Assembly: GCA_017163975.1 (NCBI GenBank)
Contig: JAFFSR010000015.1
Location: 2,238,501 to 2,302,500 of the forward strand
Length of the DNA stretch: 64,000 nt
From: Anastatus disparis
Taxonomy: Eukaryota; Arthropoda; Insecta; Hymenoptera; Eupelmidae
Direction: 5' to 3'
In this document: positions 35,694 to 48,979 of the stretch, one piece after another
Position numbering within the stretch: position 1 is the first letter of the stretch
Layout of the letters: the number at the start of each line of letters is the position of its first letter
Translations under genes and position numbers: made by a program
The notes under the pieces: model-generated
Database searches by the model: none
The model's input: only the letters and a program-made list of their open reading frames with translations
What the model was told of the DNA's origin: nothing

Positions 35694-35936
35694 CTATACA
35701 GACTTTGGCAATACAGCACCATTTGTCAAAAGGGTTGTTATTTCATCTATATCTTCAACCTTCCTTTTTTTCGTTGATTGATCTACAACGCTTATAATTT
35801 TCTTGCTAAAAGAAATTATTTTTGCAGCGAAAGATGACCACGTTACCATAAGATGATCACATAGATTTATATGTGCATGTTTATCGTCACTGTGATTTTT
35901 TTGTTTTTTTAATAGCTCTTTAAAGTCAGATTCAAT
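35694..35936 (-). CDS. Possible terminal exon of an unknown gene
   Basis: After a TTTTACAG acceptor the minus strand is open for about 80 codons (IESDFKELLKKQKNHSD, HLMVTWSSFAAKIISFSKK, STKKRKVEDIDEITTLL) to TAG at 35694-35696. A KKRK segment could be a nuclear localisation signal. The upstream exons are not visible, since a repeat copy starts at 36068. Confidence 0.35.
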   Translation of the reverse strand: MESDFKELLKKQKNHSDDKHAHINLCDHLMVTWSSFAAKIISFSKKIISVVDQSTKKRKVEDIDEITTLLTNGAVLPKSV

Positions 35937-36067
35937 CTGTAAAATAGCAATGTTACATTTTAGTTGTCACAGGATGTATGTAATAACTTGTAAAAAGTGA
36001 AAAAAAAGTTTATATTATTAGCATTTAATTTCATTTTCCCAGTCTGACTTACGATGTTGCCAAAATA

Positions 36068-37050
<983 letters not shown>

Positions 37051-37389
37051 AAGTATATTTTTACGTTCCTATTATTTTACTGAATCGAAAAGACTATTGC
37101 AATCACTCATATTTTAATCAAATATAAGTGATTGCAATATTTAAATTAAATTTATTAATATTTTAAAATTAAAATACGAAAATAAAAATTGTTTTTATGT
37201 TCTGCTATTTTCAATTTTTTATTGATTTACCACAAAATCACTATTATTTGGCGACTTTCGACAATTTACAAATGTTGTTGGTTATTTATTTTGTTTTAAA
37301 ACTTTCACCAAGCTGTAGTTGCTTAATTTGATATTTATTTCATTTTACTCAAGTTTTTAAAGAATTATTGTAAGATTTTTTCGATTTAA

Positions 37390-37743
37390 AAGGAGGTCGC
37401 GTATCTCTGTCTTTTTCTAATCAGAAAATTGAGTTTTTTACAGAAACTAATAACTTTAGCAAAAAATAAAGAGAAAGCCGCATCTTGTAAGAAAGAATTA
37501 ATTATATTGCTTTGTTTTCAAGAAAACCTTGAAAAACTTAAATCATAGAGGTTAGGGTGGATAATTTGGTTTTTCAAGGTTTTCTTGAGAACGAAGCAAT
37601 AAAATTAATTTTTTCTCATCAAAGAAAACATTGTTTTTTTCGATACAAGGTGCGGCTTTCTGTTCATTTTTTGCTAAAGTTATTAGTTTTTGTAAAAAAG
37701 TTATTTCTTTGATTAGAAAAGGACAGAGATACGCGACCTCCTC
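37390..37743. mobile_element. Foldback MITE with TTAA target duplication
   Basis: A 354-bp near-palindrome with ends aaggaggtcgcg and cgcgacctcctc, flanked on both sides by TTAA (37386-37389 and 37744-37747). The arms of about 170 bp share cagagatacgcgacc, tttctaatcagaaaa-like and ttgctaaagttatta-like blocks. No coding capacity. Confidence 0.85.
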
Positions 37744-37747
37744 TTAA

Positions 37748-38844
37748 TCGCTATTTATTCAATTTTCCTTTGTTATTAATCTTGCCTGGCAATTTTTATG
37801 TACTTCAAAATTCAATCATTCTTTTTGTTTTTGAAATTATTTTAAATATTTTTTCACTTTAATTTGAAGTAAAATTTGTATGATAAAATTTCTTTTCTCT
37901 TATATGCAATTTCAAGCTTTTTATTGAAAAAAAAAAATTATTGTACTTTACATTTTTTATTACATTTTTATGGAAATGTTCCTAACAAATAAATATTATT
38001 TACTTTTACAATGTTACGTATAATAAGATTTTTTTCTATTTTAGTTTTTGAAACATTTCATTTGCGTATATTTTTCCTTTGGGTGGTAGAGACGTTTCAT
38101 TAAATTATGGCGTACAAGGAAGTAGGACTAGCTTAAAAACTTAAATTAAAAAAATATAATAATAATAAATATATTTTAAATACAAAATAATTTTTTTCTT
38201 TTATCTTCAGTATGATATAAAATTTAATTTATTTTAATTAATTTGAATATTTTTAAGTAATTTGGGCTAACAAAATATACATTTCTTTACTCTTTCCTAT
38301 TGAAACATAATTTATAAAAAAAAAAAAATTTTCTTTATAAAAATTTAATACTGATTGATTTAATAAAATCTGAATTGAATTTCATAACTCATTTTATGTA
38401 GCTTTACTTACTAACTAGAAGAGTATGTGACCTTCAAACCACAGATTTTGATGAAACTTTAGAATGTTTTTTCAAAAAATGAACAGATTTACAACTTAAA
38501 TAAAAGTAGAGGAAGCAAACTTTAATTTGCCATTTTCTAAATTTAGAATCAATAATGAGCATGAAAGTTATGCATGTTTAAAGTTTAGCAGCTAAAGTGT
38601 ACAAAAAATTACACTTTTATTTCTGAACTTTTAACTCGCATAACTGTGGTACTCATCATTAATTCTTAACTCTGAAAACGGCAAACTGAAGCTTGCTACC
38701 TAAACTTTAATTTTAGTTATTGTAAAATTGTGGATAATTTTTTTCATATTTTTCTTAAAATAAGAATAAAAACGTCGATTAACTTAAGTTTTCCGAAACG
38801 TTAGACTGTACAATTGCGTCCTTGCTCATTTTTTGATACCTAAC
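37748..38844. other. Intergenic, no gene seen
   Basis: AT-rich. The segment 38490-38710 contains two facing related phrases (gcaaactttaatttgccattt and aaacggcaaactgaagcttgc), probably an old foldback remnant. Confidence 0.35.
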
Positions 38845-39028
38845 CCTACTGAAAAAAATGACATGAGATCTCACGTTAGTTCTCACGATCGAAAATTAAA
38901 CGAGATCTCATATGAGAAATTATATAAGAACTCACATGAGATCTCACGTGAGATCTCATGTACAGAAAAATTTTATTTTTGTCGACACCCGATCTCACAT
39001 GAGATCTGATGTCATTTTTTTCAGTAGG
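38845..39028. mobile_element. 184-bp foldback MITE rich in GAGATCTC
   Basis: The ends cctactgaaaaaaatgac and gtcatttttttcagtagg are perfect inverted repeats. The interior is built from repeated palindromes (gagatctcac, gagatctcat, cacgtgagatctcatg). No coding capacity. Confidence 0.8.
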
Positions 39029-39759
39029 AGAAAACATCCCAAAGTTTTATCGATTTCTGTGACCCGAAGCTTATACACTTCCCTGGTAAATGTAAGAGAA
39101 TCTGCATGAATTGAAATTGTTTGTTCTATTGTAAATAGTACGTCATTTTTTATAAAATCATTTTATATGAAATGCCTATTTTTTTTTTTAAATAATAAAT
39201 TTGTAATCTTTTTTAATTTTACACGCTTTATCAGTGATAATATTTGAAACAAAAAATGATTTTCAATCTATAATTATTATTTTAAGATAAAAGAAACTGA
39301 TTTTATATAATTAACATATTTGGAGTATTTAATTTTTAGTTCAGTCCTTCTACCTCGTTATAATTATTTTGAATAAAAATTATTATAATTATTACCAGAT
39401 ATGGACCAAGAGACCCTTCTAAAATGGTAAACTCATTGAGTATTTCAGTAGTGGTTTTATTTTTGTTTCTTTATAGATTTTCGTGTCGTAGGTAAAACGT
39501 ATTTTCCCATGTGGCCAATGCACTAACGTTATCAGGTGGATTTTCTTGTTTCAAGATATTGACATCCAATTCAAAGATACTTTCCAAAATAAAACAATAG
39601 TTGCTTATATAACATGTAACTATTAATCATGAATTAAATTATTTATCAAATAATTTCTATTAAATTTTAAAATAAAAAAGTAAACATTATTAGATATAAA
39701 ATATTGCAATATTAGTTATTACAAAGAATTTAAAAAAATTTTTAAATGAGTACTTTATA
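39029..39759. other. Intergenic, no gene seen
   Basis: AT-rich sequence without open frames or recognisable repeats. Confidence 0.4.
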
Positions 39760-39763
39760 TTAA

Positions 39764-40148
39764 GAGCAGGCCGGATTCGCTGTCCTTGTTTAATTGGCAT
39801 TTTTGTTATTTACTCAAGTATTAATCGGTGTATCTGCAAATTGAAGGTTAAGCGCAATAGATATTATTATTACAAATATTTATGCACAAGAAAAAAAAAA
39901 TCTATCGCTTTGTTTTTGAGAAAAGTAAGGAACGCGAAAATATTATAAACATAATCTTTTACTTCGGCGTTCCTTACTTTTCTCAAAAACAAATCGGTAG
40001 ATTTTTTTTTTCTTGCGCATAGATATTCATAATAATAATATCTATTGCGATCAACCTTTATTTTGAAGATACACTGATTAACACTTGAGTAAATAACAAA
40101 CAACTCAATTGTTACTCGGTCGGTATCAGGTTCTACTCCGGCCTGCCG
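39764..40148. mobile_element. Foldback MITE with TTAA target duplication
   Basis: The ends gagcaggccgga and tccggcctgccg are flanked by TTAA at 39760-39763 and 40149-40152. The arms of about 180 bp share ttatttactcaagt, gcaatagatattatta and gagaaaagtaaggaacgc. A half copy is at 62425-62632, and an end fragment is at 4567. Confidence 0.85.
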
Positions 40149-40462
40149 TTAAGAACATGTTGAACAAAATAAATTTTCAAATGAATAAGTATATCACTTT
40201 TATAATCAAAGAAAAAGTTTAATATACAAATCGAATTATTAAAAATTAAATCAAATGGGTAATAATTTTCTTTTGAAGCTAAATATATCGATTGAAATAT
40301 AATGAATGATTACAAAAGAGATAATAATTTAGGTTGATATACCTAAATATCATTCCTTTTAAGATTATTTAACATAATTTTTAGTATAAAATATCCAAAT
40401 CTAACAAATAAACATTAACTAATTTTCTATGAAAAAAATCTTTGTAAAATGTAAGTAGTTAT

Positions 40463-40585
40463 TGGGGCACCATGGACCGTCAAAACAAACCCCCACTCCA
40501 CCACCCCAAAGGTTACTGACCGGAAGTTCATTGACCTCTGAGAAGGCTAAGTAGGGGTTGTTGAAACGGGACATTGGTGCCCCAA
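40463..40585. mobile_element. Short repeat with ttggggcacc ends, copy 1
   Basis: The ends ttggggcacc and ggtgccccaa are inverted. The interior includes aaacccccactccaccacccc and cattgacctctgagaaggc in part. The same element lies in the opposite orientation at 57766-57883, and the flanking agtagttatt is shared, so the repeat is slightly longer than its palindromic part. Confidence 0.75.
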
Positions 40586-41330
40586 GAAATAAATGCACAC
40601 GCACACACTCTCACACGCACACACAAATAAATAAACCATATTTTATACATATATATATATATATAACATAAAATACTAATTCAAGGTCGATGACCTTAAA
40701 AATAAAGTATTATACATAGCTGTAGATAGAGTAATATACGCATACATAAACACACACCCATTGTATACATACACAGGCATTCACACATTGTGTACTACAA
40801 CATATAACCTTGGTCCAAAGTCTCACATAAAAATTGCTTACCAGCTAACTACTGTTGGAGACATACACAACCATTCACACATTGTATTCCACAACATTTA
40901 ACCTTGGTCCAAAGTGCCACATAATGATTGCTTACCAGTTGATCACCGTTGCAAACACATCCCGATCTAGACCCACATTGTAGAACAACCTATCTGTGCG
41001 GAGTTTCGATGAAGACTGATAGTTAAGCCGAATCTTCACCCTAAATAACCTAACTCCCCCCACCGAAAAATAAAAATATTACATACCATTCTCACACTAC
41101 GAATAGCAGCTTGATACTCTTTGCAAGAAAATATTAATAAGTGTATTTTGAGAAGCATATTTTAAAATGAAGTTAAAATAATCATAATTAATAGAAAATC
41201 ACATACCATTCTCACGCTAAGATTGTTAATCTGACTCTTTTTGCAATTAATTTTATGAAAAAGACGTATTTTAGGGTGCTGACATTATAAAATTTAAAAT
41301 TTCAACGTAAGAAATCTCTCTCTCTAAGAC
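40586..41330. repeat. Simple repeats and a 98-bp tandem duplication
   Basis: CA- and TA-rich tracts at 40600-40770. Two copies of a segment containing accttggtccaaagt and attgcttaccag lie at about 40777-40960. A third duplication, cacataccattctcac, is at about 41082 and 41201. Confidence 0.7.
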
Positions 41331-41459
41331 GTATGTACGGGTGCTGATTTTGTAGAACTTAAAATTTTTCTCTCTCTCTCTCTTTCTTTCTCTCTTTACC
41401 CTATTTTATTATTATAAAATAAATAAAAAATATACGTTTATATAAGCCTTTCTCTCTCT

Positions 41460-41491
<32 letters not shown>

Positions 41492-41830
41492 TTCTCTCTC
41501 TTTTCTCTCTTCTCTTTCTATCTTTCTAATATGTATGTCTATACATACATACATACATAATACGTGTACACAAAAATCTGTATAAAATATATTTGCATAT
41601 AAATATATATACATTCGTATATATATTTATATGCAAATCGTATGCAGATGATATGCAAATGATGGACAAATAAGCCATGCATTAGAATTGGTTATTATAT
41701 TTTAAATATAATATATATTTATTTCCATTACATTACATTACTAAGGTATCGAATCAATAAATATAGAGAATTAGTGATACAAAAATGATAAAAAGTATCA
41801 GGAGCCCAAAACATAAGAAGAAGTATAACT
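41331..41830. repeat. (CT)n tracts and TA/CATA simple repeats
   Basis: CT-rich runs at about 41365-41395 and 41450-41515, then tacatacatacata at about 41541. The atatgcaaat phrases near 41595-41660 resemble octamer-like elements but recur as simple sequence. Confidence 0.7.
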
Positions 41831-41833
41831 ATT

Positions 41834-42175
41834 CTACCTCTTGCGATTAGTTGTTTTGACATTCATTGTAAATACGCCTAATTTGCTTATATAACTAAGA
41901 ACAACTGTGTGTATATATATATATATATATATACATATGCAAATCATATGCAAATATAAATATTTATCAAAATCGAATATATTATATTGAAAGATATTTA
42001 TTACTTAAAAATTATTATTCATAAATTATCAATCATAACGCAATAGATATCGACAATTCATGATAAAAATAAGAAAAAGTATCAGGCTATTATAAAAACT
42101 ATTCTACCTTTTGCGATTAGTTGTTTTTGACATTCATTGTAAATACGCCCAAGTTGCGTATATAACTGAGAACAA

Positions 42176-42237
<62 letters not shown>

Positions 42238-42400
42238 GCAAATCATATGTAAATATAAATATTTATCAAAATCGAATATATCATATTGAAAGATATTTAT
42301 TATTTAAAAATTATTATTCATAAATCATCAATCATTGCGCAATGAATATCGATAATTTATGATAAAAAATAATGAAAAGTATCAGGCTATTATAAAAAAG
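41834..42400. repeat. Tandem duplication, about 275 bp, with TA microsatellites
   Basis: Two units begin aactattctacctcttgcg (about 41828) and aactattctaccttttgcg (about 42099). Each contains ttcattgtaaatacgcc, a TA tract and atacatatgcaaatcatatg. The TA tract is much longer in the second unit (42179-42232). The units differ by few substitutions, so the duplication is young. Confidence 0.85.
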
Positions 42401-43006
42401 AAAGAGGTATACCATTCGTTATTTTGACAGTAGATGTGTATGTAATAAAATAATTCACAATTTATATATTAAGGATATTACCTAATATCGATATTTATTA
42501 ATAGTTTAAGTACGTATGCAAATTAGGTGCGTATGCAAATTAAGTGTATGTATAAAGTATGTAAAGTACAAAGATTTAAGAAGTACAATAGCCATTACTA
42601 CGACAATGTGGAATGGGTGCTCTTAAGAGATGCACTCAAGTCATTCGTTGTAATAAGATCACCCCAAGTTTGATAACGCGACACGAGAGACGAATGAAAT
42701 TGCATAACACACGCCTTAAAGAAAAAAGTCCCACCTTCTTATAAGCGAAATAATGGCAACCCGAGTTTTAATTATGTACATGCTAACTTAATATCTTATA
42801 TAAAATTTTTAATAAATTGTTAATAATTATTAAAAGATTATTAAGAATATTCAATTTCGTACTCACAACTCAGTGGTTCCTACAAAACTGATGTATTTCT
42901 TGCTACGTTGGAGGTTTAAATATCAAATTATTTTTACAGGTTTCAACAAGTTAAATATTATATTTTTACGCGCATGTTTACCCTTAAATTTATGATTTAT
43001 TTTCGG
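42401..43006. other. Left boundary zone of Polinton 2
   Basis: Searched for a terminal inverted repeat matching 57400-58800; none was visible. No open frame. Confidence 0.35.
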
Positions 43007-43045
43007 TATAAATAGACAACGATTTATGGTTCTGCTATCAATCTG
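43007..43045 (+). promoter_or_regulatory. Core promoter: TATA box plus initiator
   Basis: TATAAATAG lies at 43007-43015, and an initiator-like TCAATCT has its A at 43040, 33 bp from the first T of the TATA box. The first ATG is at 43082. Confidence 0.55.
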
Positions 43046-43081
43046 AGTTTAAACATTGAAATAAGAATAACAAAAAAGAGA

Positions 43082-44392
43082 ATGAATAAAAAAGATTTAT
43101 ATAATATCTTAATAGCTATTTTAAATGTGGCTCTCCTTCGTGAACCACAAATAAAACTATTTTGTAATTACGCATGGCGCAAAAATTTGAAAACTTGCTC
43201 TATGAATGAGCTGTTAAAAAAGATTAAATTCATCATAGGACTTTGCGGGCTACGTACTTTAGCCTATATGTTTAAGCGAAATATTTTTACCGATAATCAG
43301 ATACTTGATATAGTTGGTCGTTGTATTAATAGCAGAGGAATGCAAGATGCAACTCAAGTCAGACATCTCATGTTACATCATCGTGTCACTACAGGTAAGT
43401 TATGCATATTTTCTATCATGAATCCAATAACTAATCTAGAAATGTATTTTAAAATCACGAAATCGTAGCTAACAATCGTTTAATAATCTATATCTTTTTT
43501 ATTTACCACCGGAGAATTTCGCGGCATAAGACTTTTATGTTGTAAATAAAACAATATATCCAAAAATATGTTTTACTAAAAAATATTGATTGACAATATC
43601 GAACCAATACTCGATAACTTACTTATTTACGGTCAAAAAATTTTGCAAGCTGATACTTTTATGTTGTAAATACAATGATAAATCCAAAAATATATTTTAC
43701 AAAAAATATCGATTTCCAATATCGGATCAATAATCTATAGATTTTTTATTTATGGTCGAAGAATTTCGCGGGATAAGAAAATGAAATAATAGATCCAAAA
43801 ATATGTTTTACAAAAAAATTGATTTCCAATATCGGGCCAATACTCGATAACTTACTTATTTACGGTCAAAAAATTTTGCAAGCTAATACTTTTATGTTGT
43901 GAAAACAATCATAAATCCAAAAATATGTTTTACAAAAAAATATCAATTTCCAATATCGGATCAATAATCTATAGATTTTTTATTTATGCCCGAAGAATTT
44001 CGCGGGATAAGACTTTTTTGTTTAAAATAGTGTAACTTTGATAGATATGATATTAAAAATTTTCAGACCTGCAAAACATGATGGAGGACAGTGGTGGGGA
44101 TGAATTACTGATGAATCTTCTGTCAGCAGAAGAACAGCTGCTTAGTTCGAGAGATCCTGCACTACTGCCGCCCACCGAAGAAGTACGAGAAGTTATAAAT
44201 TCGTTAGATGATCATGTGATTTATGATCATAGTACTCCAAACACGATGTTGGAGGGGGTAATTGCTAATACTAAAGCGCCACCACGACCTAATGAGCCGT
44301 TGCCTAGTTGCTCTCACTGGAATGACCTGGATCTACAAACGTCGAATAAAATAGTTTCACCTGAAACTACATTATCTGCAATATCGACACCA
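43082..44392 (+). CDS. Spliced 5' exons leading into polB
   Basis: Exon 1 (43082-43394) begins MNKKDLYNILIAIL and ends at ACAG|GTAAGT in phase 1. Exon 2 starts at 44067 after TTTTCAG, continues in frame (DLQNMMEDSGGDELL, SSRDPALLPPTEEVREV) and can end at CCAG|GTACAG near 44392, again phase 1. A third exon starting at 44474 after TTGTAG continues in frame (DECLQQGDGTSAQEHI) into the polymerase N-terminus. The alternative exon 2 end, reading through to TGA at 44414, would make a separate protein. Neither exon was recognised as a known domain; exon 1 is basic and helical, exon 2 acidic and Pro/Ser-rich. Confidence 0.45.
43500..44025. repeat. Tandem repeat in intron 1, about 122-bp units
   Basis: More than four units, each with ttatttacggtc, a following aat/att tttgc or tttcgcg phrase and aatatcggatcaata. 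Odd and even units differ (attttgcaagct versus atttcgcgggat), giving a dimer of about 235 bp. Confidence 0.85.
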
Positions 44393-44473
44393 GGTACAGA
44401 AGATCTGGACTATTGAGATGTATGTAATTTTATAATTGTATTAATTCTCATATATTACTGCTGGGTATTGTAG

Positions 44474-47400
44474 ACGAATGTCTTCAACAGGGAGATGGTA
44501 CTTCTGCTCAGGAACACATTACCATTCATAAAGAAACTTCACGATATTACAAACAGTTTAAGCTTCAAGGGCGACAATTAGGAGTGTCGATATTACCTCC
44601 GCCAGCTAATGCAAATGTATATGGCTGGTTGGAGGATGCTATAAACGATTTATATCGTCACGTGTGTGAATATGCACAACCATCAGATTATATTGGCATG
44701 ACTATAAGCTCTGAACGTTTTGTGCACGGGTCTCTATGGATTTCTTTTAGACTGCTTCGTTATTTTTCACCGGTAGATTTACTAGAACTAATAGCTAGTA
44801 TAGTGCAGAGTAATGATGGTTTCGAAATTGACGATGTTTTGAATGTTAAAGTCAGTACTGTGACTAAACCAGAGGGCCGGGGTCGTGTGTCTCTCACTAG
44901 CAAATCAGTTTTTAAGAAATCCATTCTAAATATTGAAAATAGCGACAGTCTTTGTCTTCCACGCTCGCTAGTCGCTGCTCACGTATACGCCATACGTGGT
45001 CAAACGCGTAGTGGAATTTTCCATGACAGATGGAATAAAATAAGACATCATACAGCACAATATCAGAAAGTGCAAGCATTGAAACTTGTAAGAGCTGCGA
45101 GAGTTACGATACCCGTGACGGGCTGTGGTAAAGAGGAGATTAAATTATTTCAAGAATATTATGCACTCTTCGGAGTCGCAATCGTTGTTTATTCATTTCA
45201 AAATTTTGCTCGTGGATATAGACCGCTTTACGATGGCACACGCTTCGTACACGACGTTGGTAATGTCGTGAGACATACTCTAAATATCGTGTATTATGAA
45301 AATTCCAGACATTACCAGCCAATTTTAAATTTACTCGCATCGGCTGGGAGTCGAGGCTACTGTATACCTTGCAATAAAAAATTTCGTCATACGAAAAATC
45401 ATAAATGTGAACAAAAATGCTATAAATGTTTACAGAAGCCTCCTTGTGATATAAATCAGGAAAAAATAAAATGCTTTCAATGTAGCAGAGATTTTTACCG
45501 TACCGTTTGTTTTGAAAATCATAAAAATTCAAAATCTTTTGATAGTTCTCGGTCGGTATGCGAGAGTATAAAAATTTGTCGTGTATGTAGCAAAACAGTG
45601 CGCATCAATGACAAAGAACCACATGATTGTAATACGATATTTTGTAAAATATGTAATGGTAAAAGACCAATAGAACATCTTTGTTACATGCAACCTATTG
45701 TCAATAAAAAAAGATTCATGATGAATAAAAAAACAATTCTTTATTTATGTTATGATTTTGAGACTCAGCAATCAGAGAGCATTTTAGGCTGTTAGGCTGA
45801 AAAAGTAAGGCTGCATGTACCAAATTTATGTGTTGTCCAGCAAGTGCGTAGTTACTGTTTGAACGATGAAAATGTATCAGATTCTTGCGAAGTATGTGGG
45901 ATGCGCGAGTATGTGTTTGAAATTGACCCCGTGAAACAGCTAGTCGATTTGGCCTTGGCACCAAGAAAAAATTTCAAACAAATCGTTTGTATAGCACACA
46001 ATGTGCAGGGTTTTGATGCACAATTTATTCTTAAACATTTAACAGAACGTAAAGATCTCAGAAATAAGCCAAATGTAATTTTAAACGGGTCAAAAATAAT
46101 CATAATGGAAATTTTATCGGTTAAATTCATAGATAGTTTGAATTATCTACATATGGGTTTAGCTGCACTACGAAAAGCTTACGGTCTTGTTAATATCGAG
46201 AAAGGTACGTACCCTCATCTTTTTAATACACCGGAAAATCAGAATTACGTGGGAGAAATGCCACCGATATGCACTTTTTCGCCAGATTCGATGAAGATCG
46301 AAGAGCGACGCGAATTTATGCAGTGGTATAACGAAAAAAAAGCTGAAAATTATATATTTAATTTTAGAAATGAAATTATAAAATACTGTAAGCAAGATGT
46401 AAAAATTTTACGTTTAGCGTGTCTGGCTTTTCGCAAGACCTTCATCGAATGTGGTAATACAGATCCATTTGTAGAGTGCGTCACCATCACATCTTCTTGC
46501 ATGCGTGTGTATAGAAAAAAATTTTCACAAAAAGATACAATAGGTATTATACCTCAAGGTGGTTATAGACAAGCAAATAAACAGTCTATGAAGGCGATGC
46601 GATGGTTGGGCTGGATGGAAAATGTGCTGAATCGACAAATTCAGTATACCGTTCGTGCAGGAGAAAAGAGGTTTCCCAAAGGCCCTCTAGTGGACGGATA
46701 TTGCGTACTTGAAAATGGAAAGAAAATCGTTTTACAATTTCACGGGTGTTATTGGCATGGTTGCGTCTGGTGTTACACAATAAACCGAGACTCGAGGCTC
46801 GTAAACGGTAAAAATATGGACGAATGTTTCGAGAGAACCGCGCGGATATCGGAAAAAATACGAGCCCATGGTTATGTACTTATCGAAAAGTGGGAGTGTG
46901 ATTTCGATTGAGAGTACTCGGAAAACGAGAATATGAGGTCGTACATTGAAGATAAGACACGAAAATGGCACGCGCCGTTAAATCCTCGAGAAGCATTTTT
47001 GGCGAGCAAACGGGCAATACAGTCAAAATTTACGATGCAAAAGAGGGTGAGAAAATAAAATACGTGGACGTGTGTTCATTATATCCATATATCTGTAAAT
47101 ACGGTCGATATCCCTTTGGTCACCCAACTCTCTACGTGGACGAGGATGAGTGTTGCTCTCTGGTGGGTCAAACGAATGACATAAGTCACGTTGAAGGTCT
47201 TATTAAATGTGAAGTGTTACCGCCGCGAAATTTATATCATGCTGTACTCCCCGTTAAAATGCATAATAAGCTTTTGTTTCTACTGTGTCCAACTTGTGCT
47301 GAATTAATGTATACCGCAGATTGTGACCATGAAAATCCTGATGATCGTGTTTTTATCGGTACGTGGGTTGCTGACGAGTTGAGAAAAGCTTTTCAGATGG

Positions 47401-48372
47401 GCTATATCATCCGAAAAATATTTGAAATATGGTCTTATAAAATTACTCAGTACAACAAAGCCACGGGTTAGGGTGGTCTATTTCCAACTTATATCGATAA
47501 ATTTTTCGCTGAGAAAACGTACGCGTCGGGTTACCCTTCAGAATGTGCTGACGGTGACGAAAACGCGATTGCTCGATATTGAGGAATTTGTGCAACAAGA
47601 GGGCATAAAATTAGATAGAAATCGAATGAAATATAACACTGGTCTGAGATCTGTAGCAAAACTCTGTTTAAACTCATTGTGGGGTAAATTTGGTCAACGA
47701 GAAAATATGCCAAAGACCGAAATGGTGGATGATCCACAGAGGTTGTTTGAATTACTCTGTAGTGCTGAGAGCGAGGTTAACTCAATTTTACCGATCGACG
47801 ATACGACAATTTACGTATGCTGGCACAACACAGAAGCGGCTGTCGAGCCATCGGCATTATGTAACGTTGTCGTAGCCGCTTATACCACAGCCTTGGCGCG
47901 TTTAAAACTCTATGAAGAATTGCAACCGTTGGGTAAACGTGTATTGTATTACGATACTGACTCTATTGTGTATGTAAGTCGTGTGGGTGAGTACGATGCG
48001 AAAACAGGGCCGTTCTTGGGTGACTTGACCGACGAATTGGCCTGTTATGGTCTTGGCACAAGCATCACATCATTCGTCTCTGGTGGACCCGAATTTTACG
48101 GATATAAATATTTGACACCAGATGGCGTTGAAGGATGTGTTTGCAAAATCAAGGGTATAAGACTTAATTCGTCGGTGAGTCAGAAAATAAGCTTTGATTC
48201 CATACGAAATCTTATTACTGGTGAAATACCGCCCCTTTTTGCAAACTATGACGCTATTAGACGCACACGGTTTCACGATGTTATAACACGACCTAAATGT
48301 AAAATATGCGAGCCCGTTTACTCAAAGAGACGATTTGTAAATAACGAGATTAGCTATCCACACGGGTATTAA
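44474..48372 (+). pseudogene. Polinton 2 protein-primed DNA polymerase B
   Basis: The N-terminal part (44584-45795) includes SLCLPRSLVAAHVYA and several Cys pairs (CIPCNKKF, CYKC, CFQC, CRVC, CKIC), ending in exo I YDFETQQ. Next come AHNVQGFDAQFIL (exo II), YCKQDVKIL (exo III) and an inserted endonuclease-like module with FHGCYWHGC and LIEKWECDFD. Polymerase motif A is VDVCSLYPYI, motif B CLNSLWGKFGQ, motif C YYDTDS, and a KGIRL motif follows. Breaks: TAG at 45793, TGA at 46909, frameshift near 46995, TAG at 47469 and frameshift near 47577. The family is certain. Its sequence is clearly distinct from the Polinton 1 polymerase, so the two elements are separate lineages. Confidence 0.9.
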
Positions 48373-48399
48373 TCTAATTAAATAATAAATAAATGTTGA

Positions 48400-48925
48400 T
48401 ATTATTATCGAAGTAAAAATATTATGTACATATATATATAGGTTATAGAATTAAGACAAAAACAATTTTGTAATAAATTTCATAATTTATTGAAATTAAA
48501 ATTAATATAAAAAAATAATAAATTTATTTTCTGTTAATTAAGTAGTCGTCAATTTTTTTTATAATTATAGGTTCCAGAATAATCTTCATTTTTTCCACTC
48601 TCATTTTAAATCTCTCTCTGTCACGACCGCTTGCTCCCACTCTCCACGTCGTGCTGCACGACTCGCATAATCCCACACGCGTATCACGTGAATATCCGGT
48701 TGACCTTCCTTGAAATGCACCTTTTTTGTTTAATTCATTATTATTATTTTTTCTGCAAAGTACGGATAATCACCACACTTCCTCACGACAAGTCTCTATA
48801 AAATTTTATCAAAATTTAAGAATTTAAGTCTTTAATGAATTTTTTGTTAAAATTTGATTACCTTTGCTCAAATTTGTTGACTATAACTTATTTATTTTCA
48901 CGATACCAAAACTTGTACAGCACTA
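48400..48925 (-). CDS. Possible small spliced minus-strand gene
   Basis: On the minus strand a TATA box is followed by a non-coding 5' segment, a GTAATC donor near 48861 and acceptors near 48799 or 48753. After these the frame is open to TAA near 48538, with RSTGYSRDTRVGLCESCS, TTWRVGASGRDRERF and a basic end. No ATG begins this frame, so it may be a decayed gene or a false signal. The two close cysteines (CESC) hint at a metal site. Confidence 0.25.
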
Positions 48926-48948
48926 ACCTATAAATGCTGCTGCTTTTA

Positions 48949-48956
48949 CTTTTATA
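48949..48956 (-). promoter_or_regulatory. Minus-strand TATA box
   Basis: The minus strand reads CCAGTATAAAAG, with a TTAGTGC about 30 bp downstream as a possible start. It is the only minus-strand promoter signal in Polinton 2. Confidence 0.4.
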
Positions 48957-48979
48957 CTGGAAACGTGGGGATGACAAGC

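Noticed and set aside
41595..42245. Repeated atgcaaat as octamer-type regulatory sites
   Set aside because: The motif sits in a tandemly duplicated, TA-rich simple-sequence block with no gene nearby.
45140..46395. Minus-strand open frames opposite the polymerase
   Set aside because: They are shadows of the conserved plus-strand PolB frame and carry no motifs of their own.
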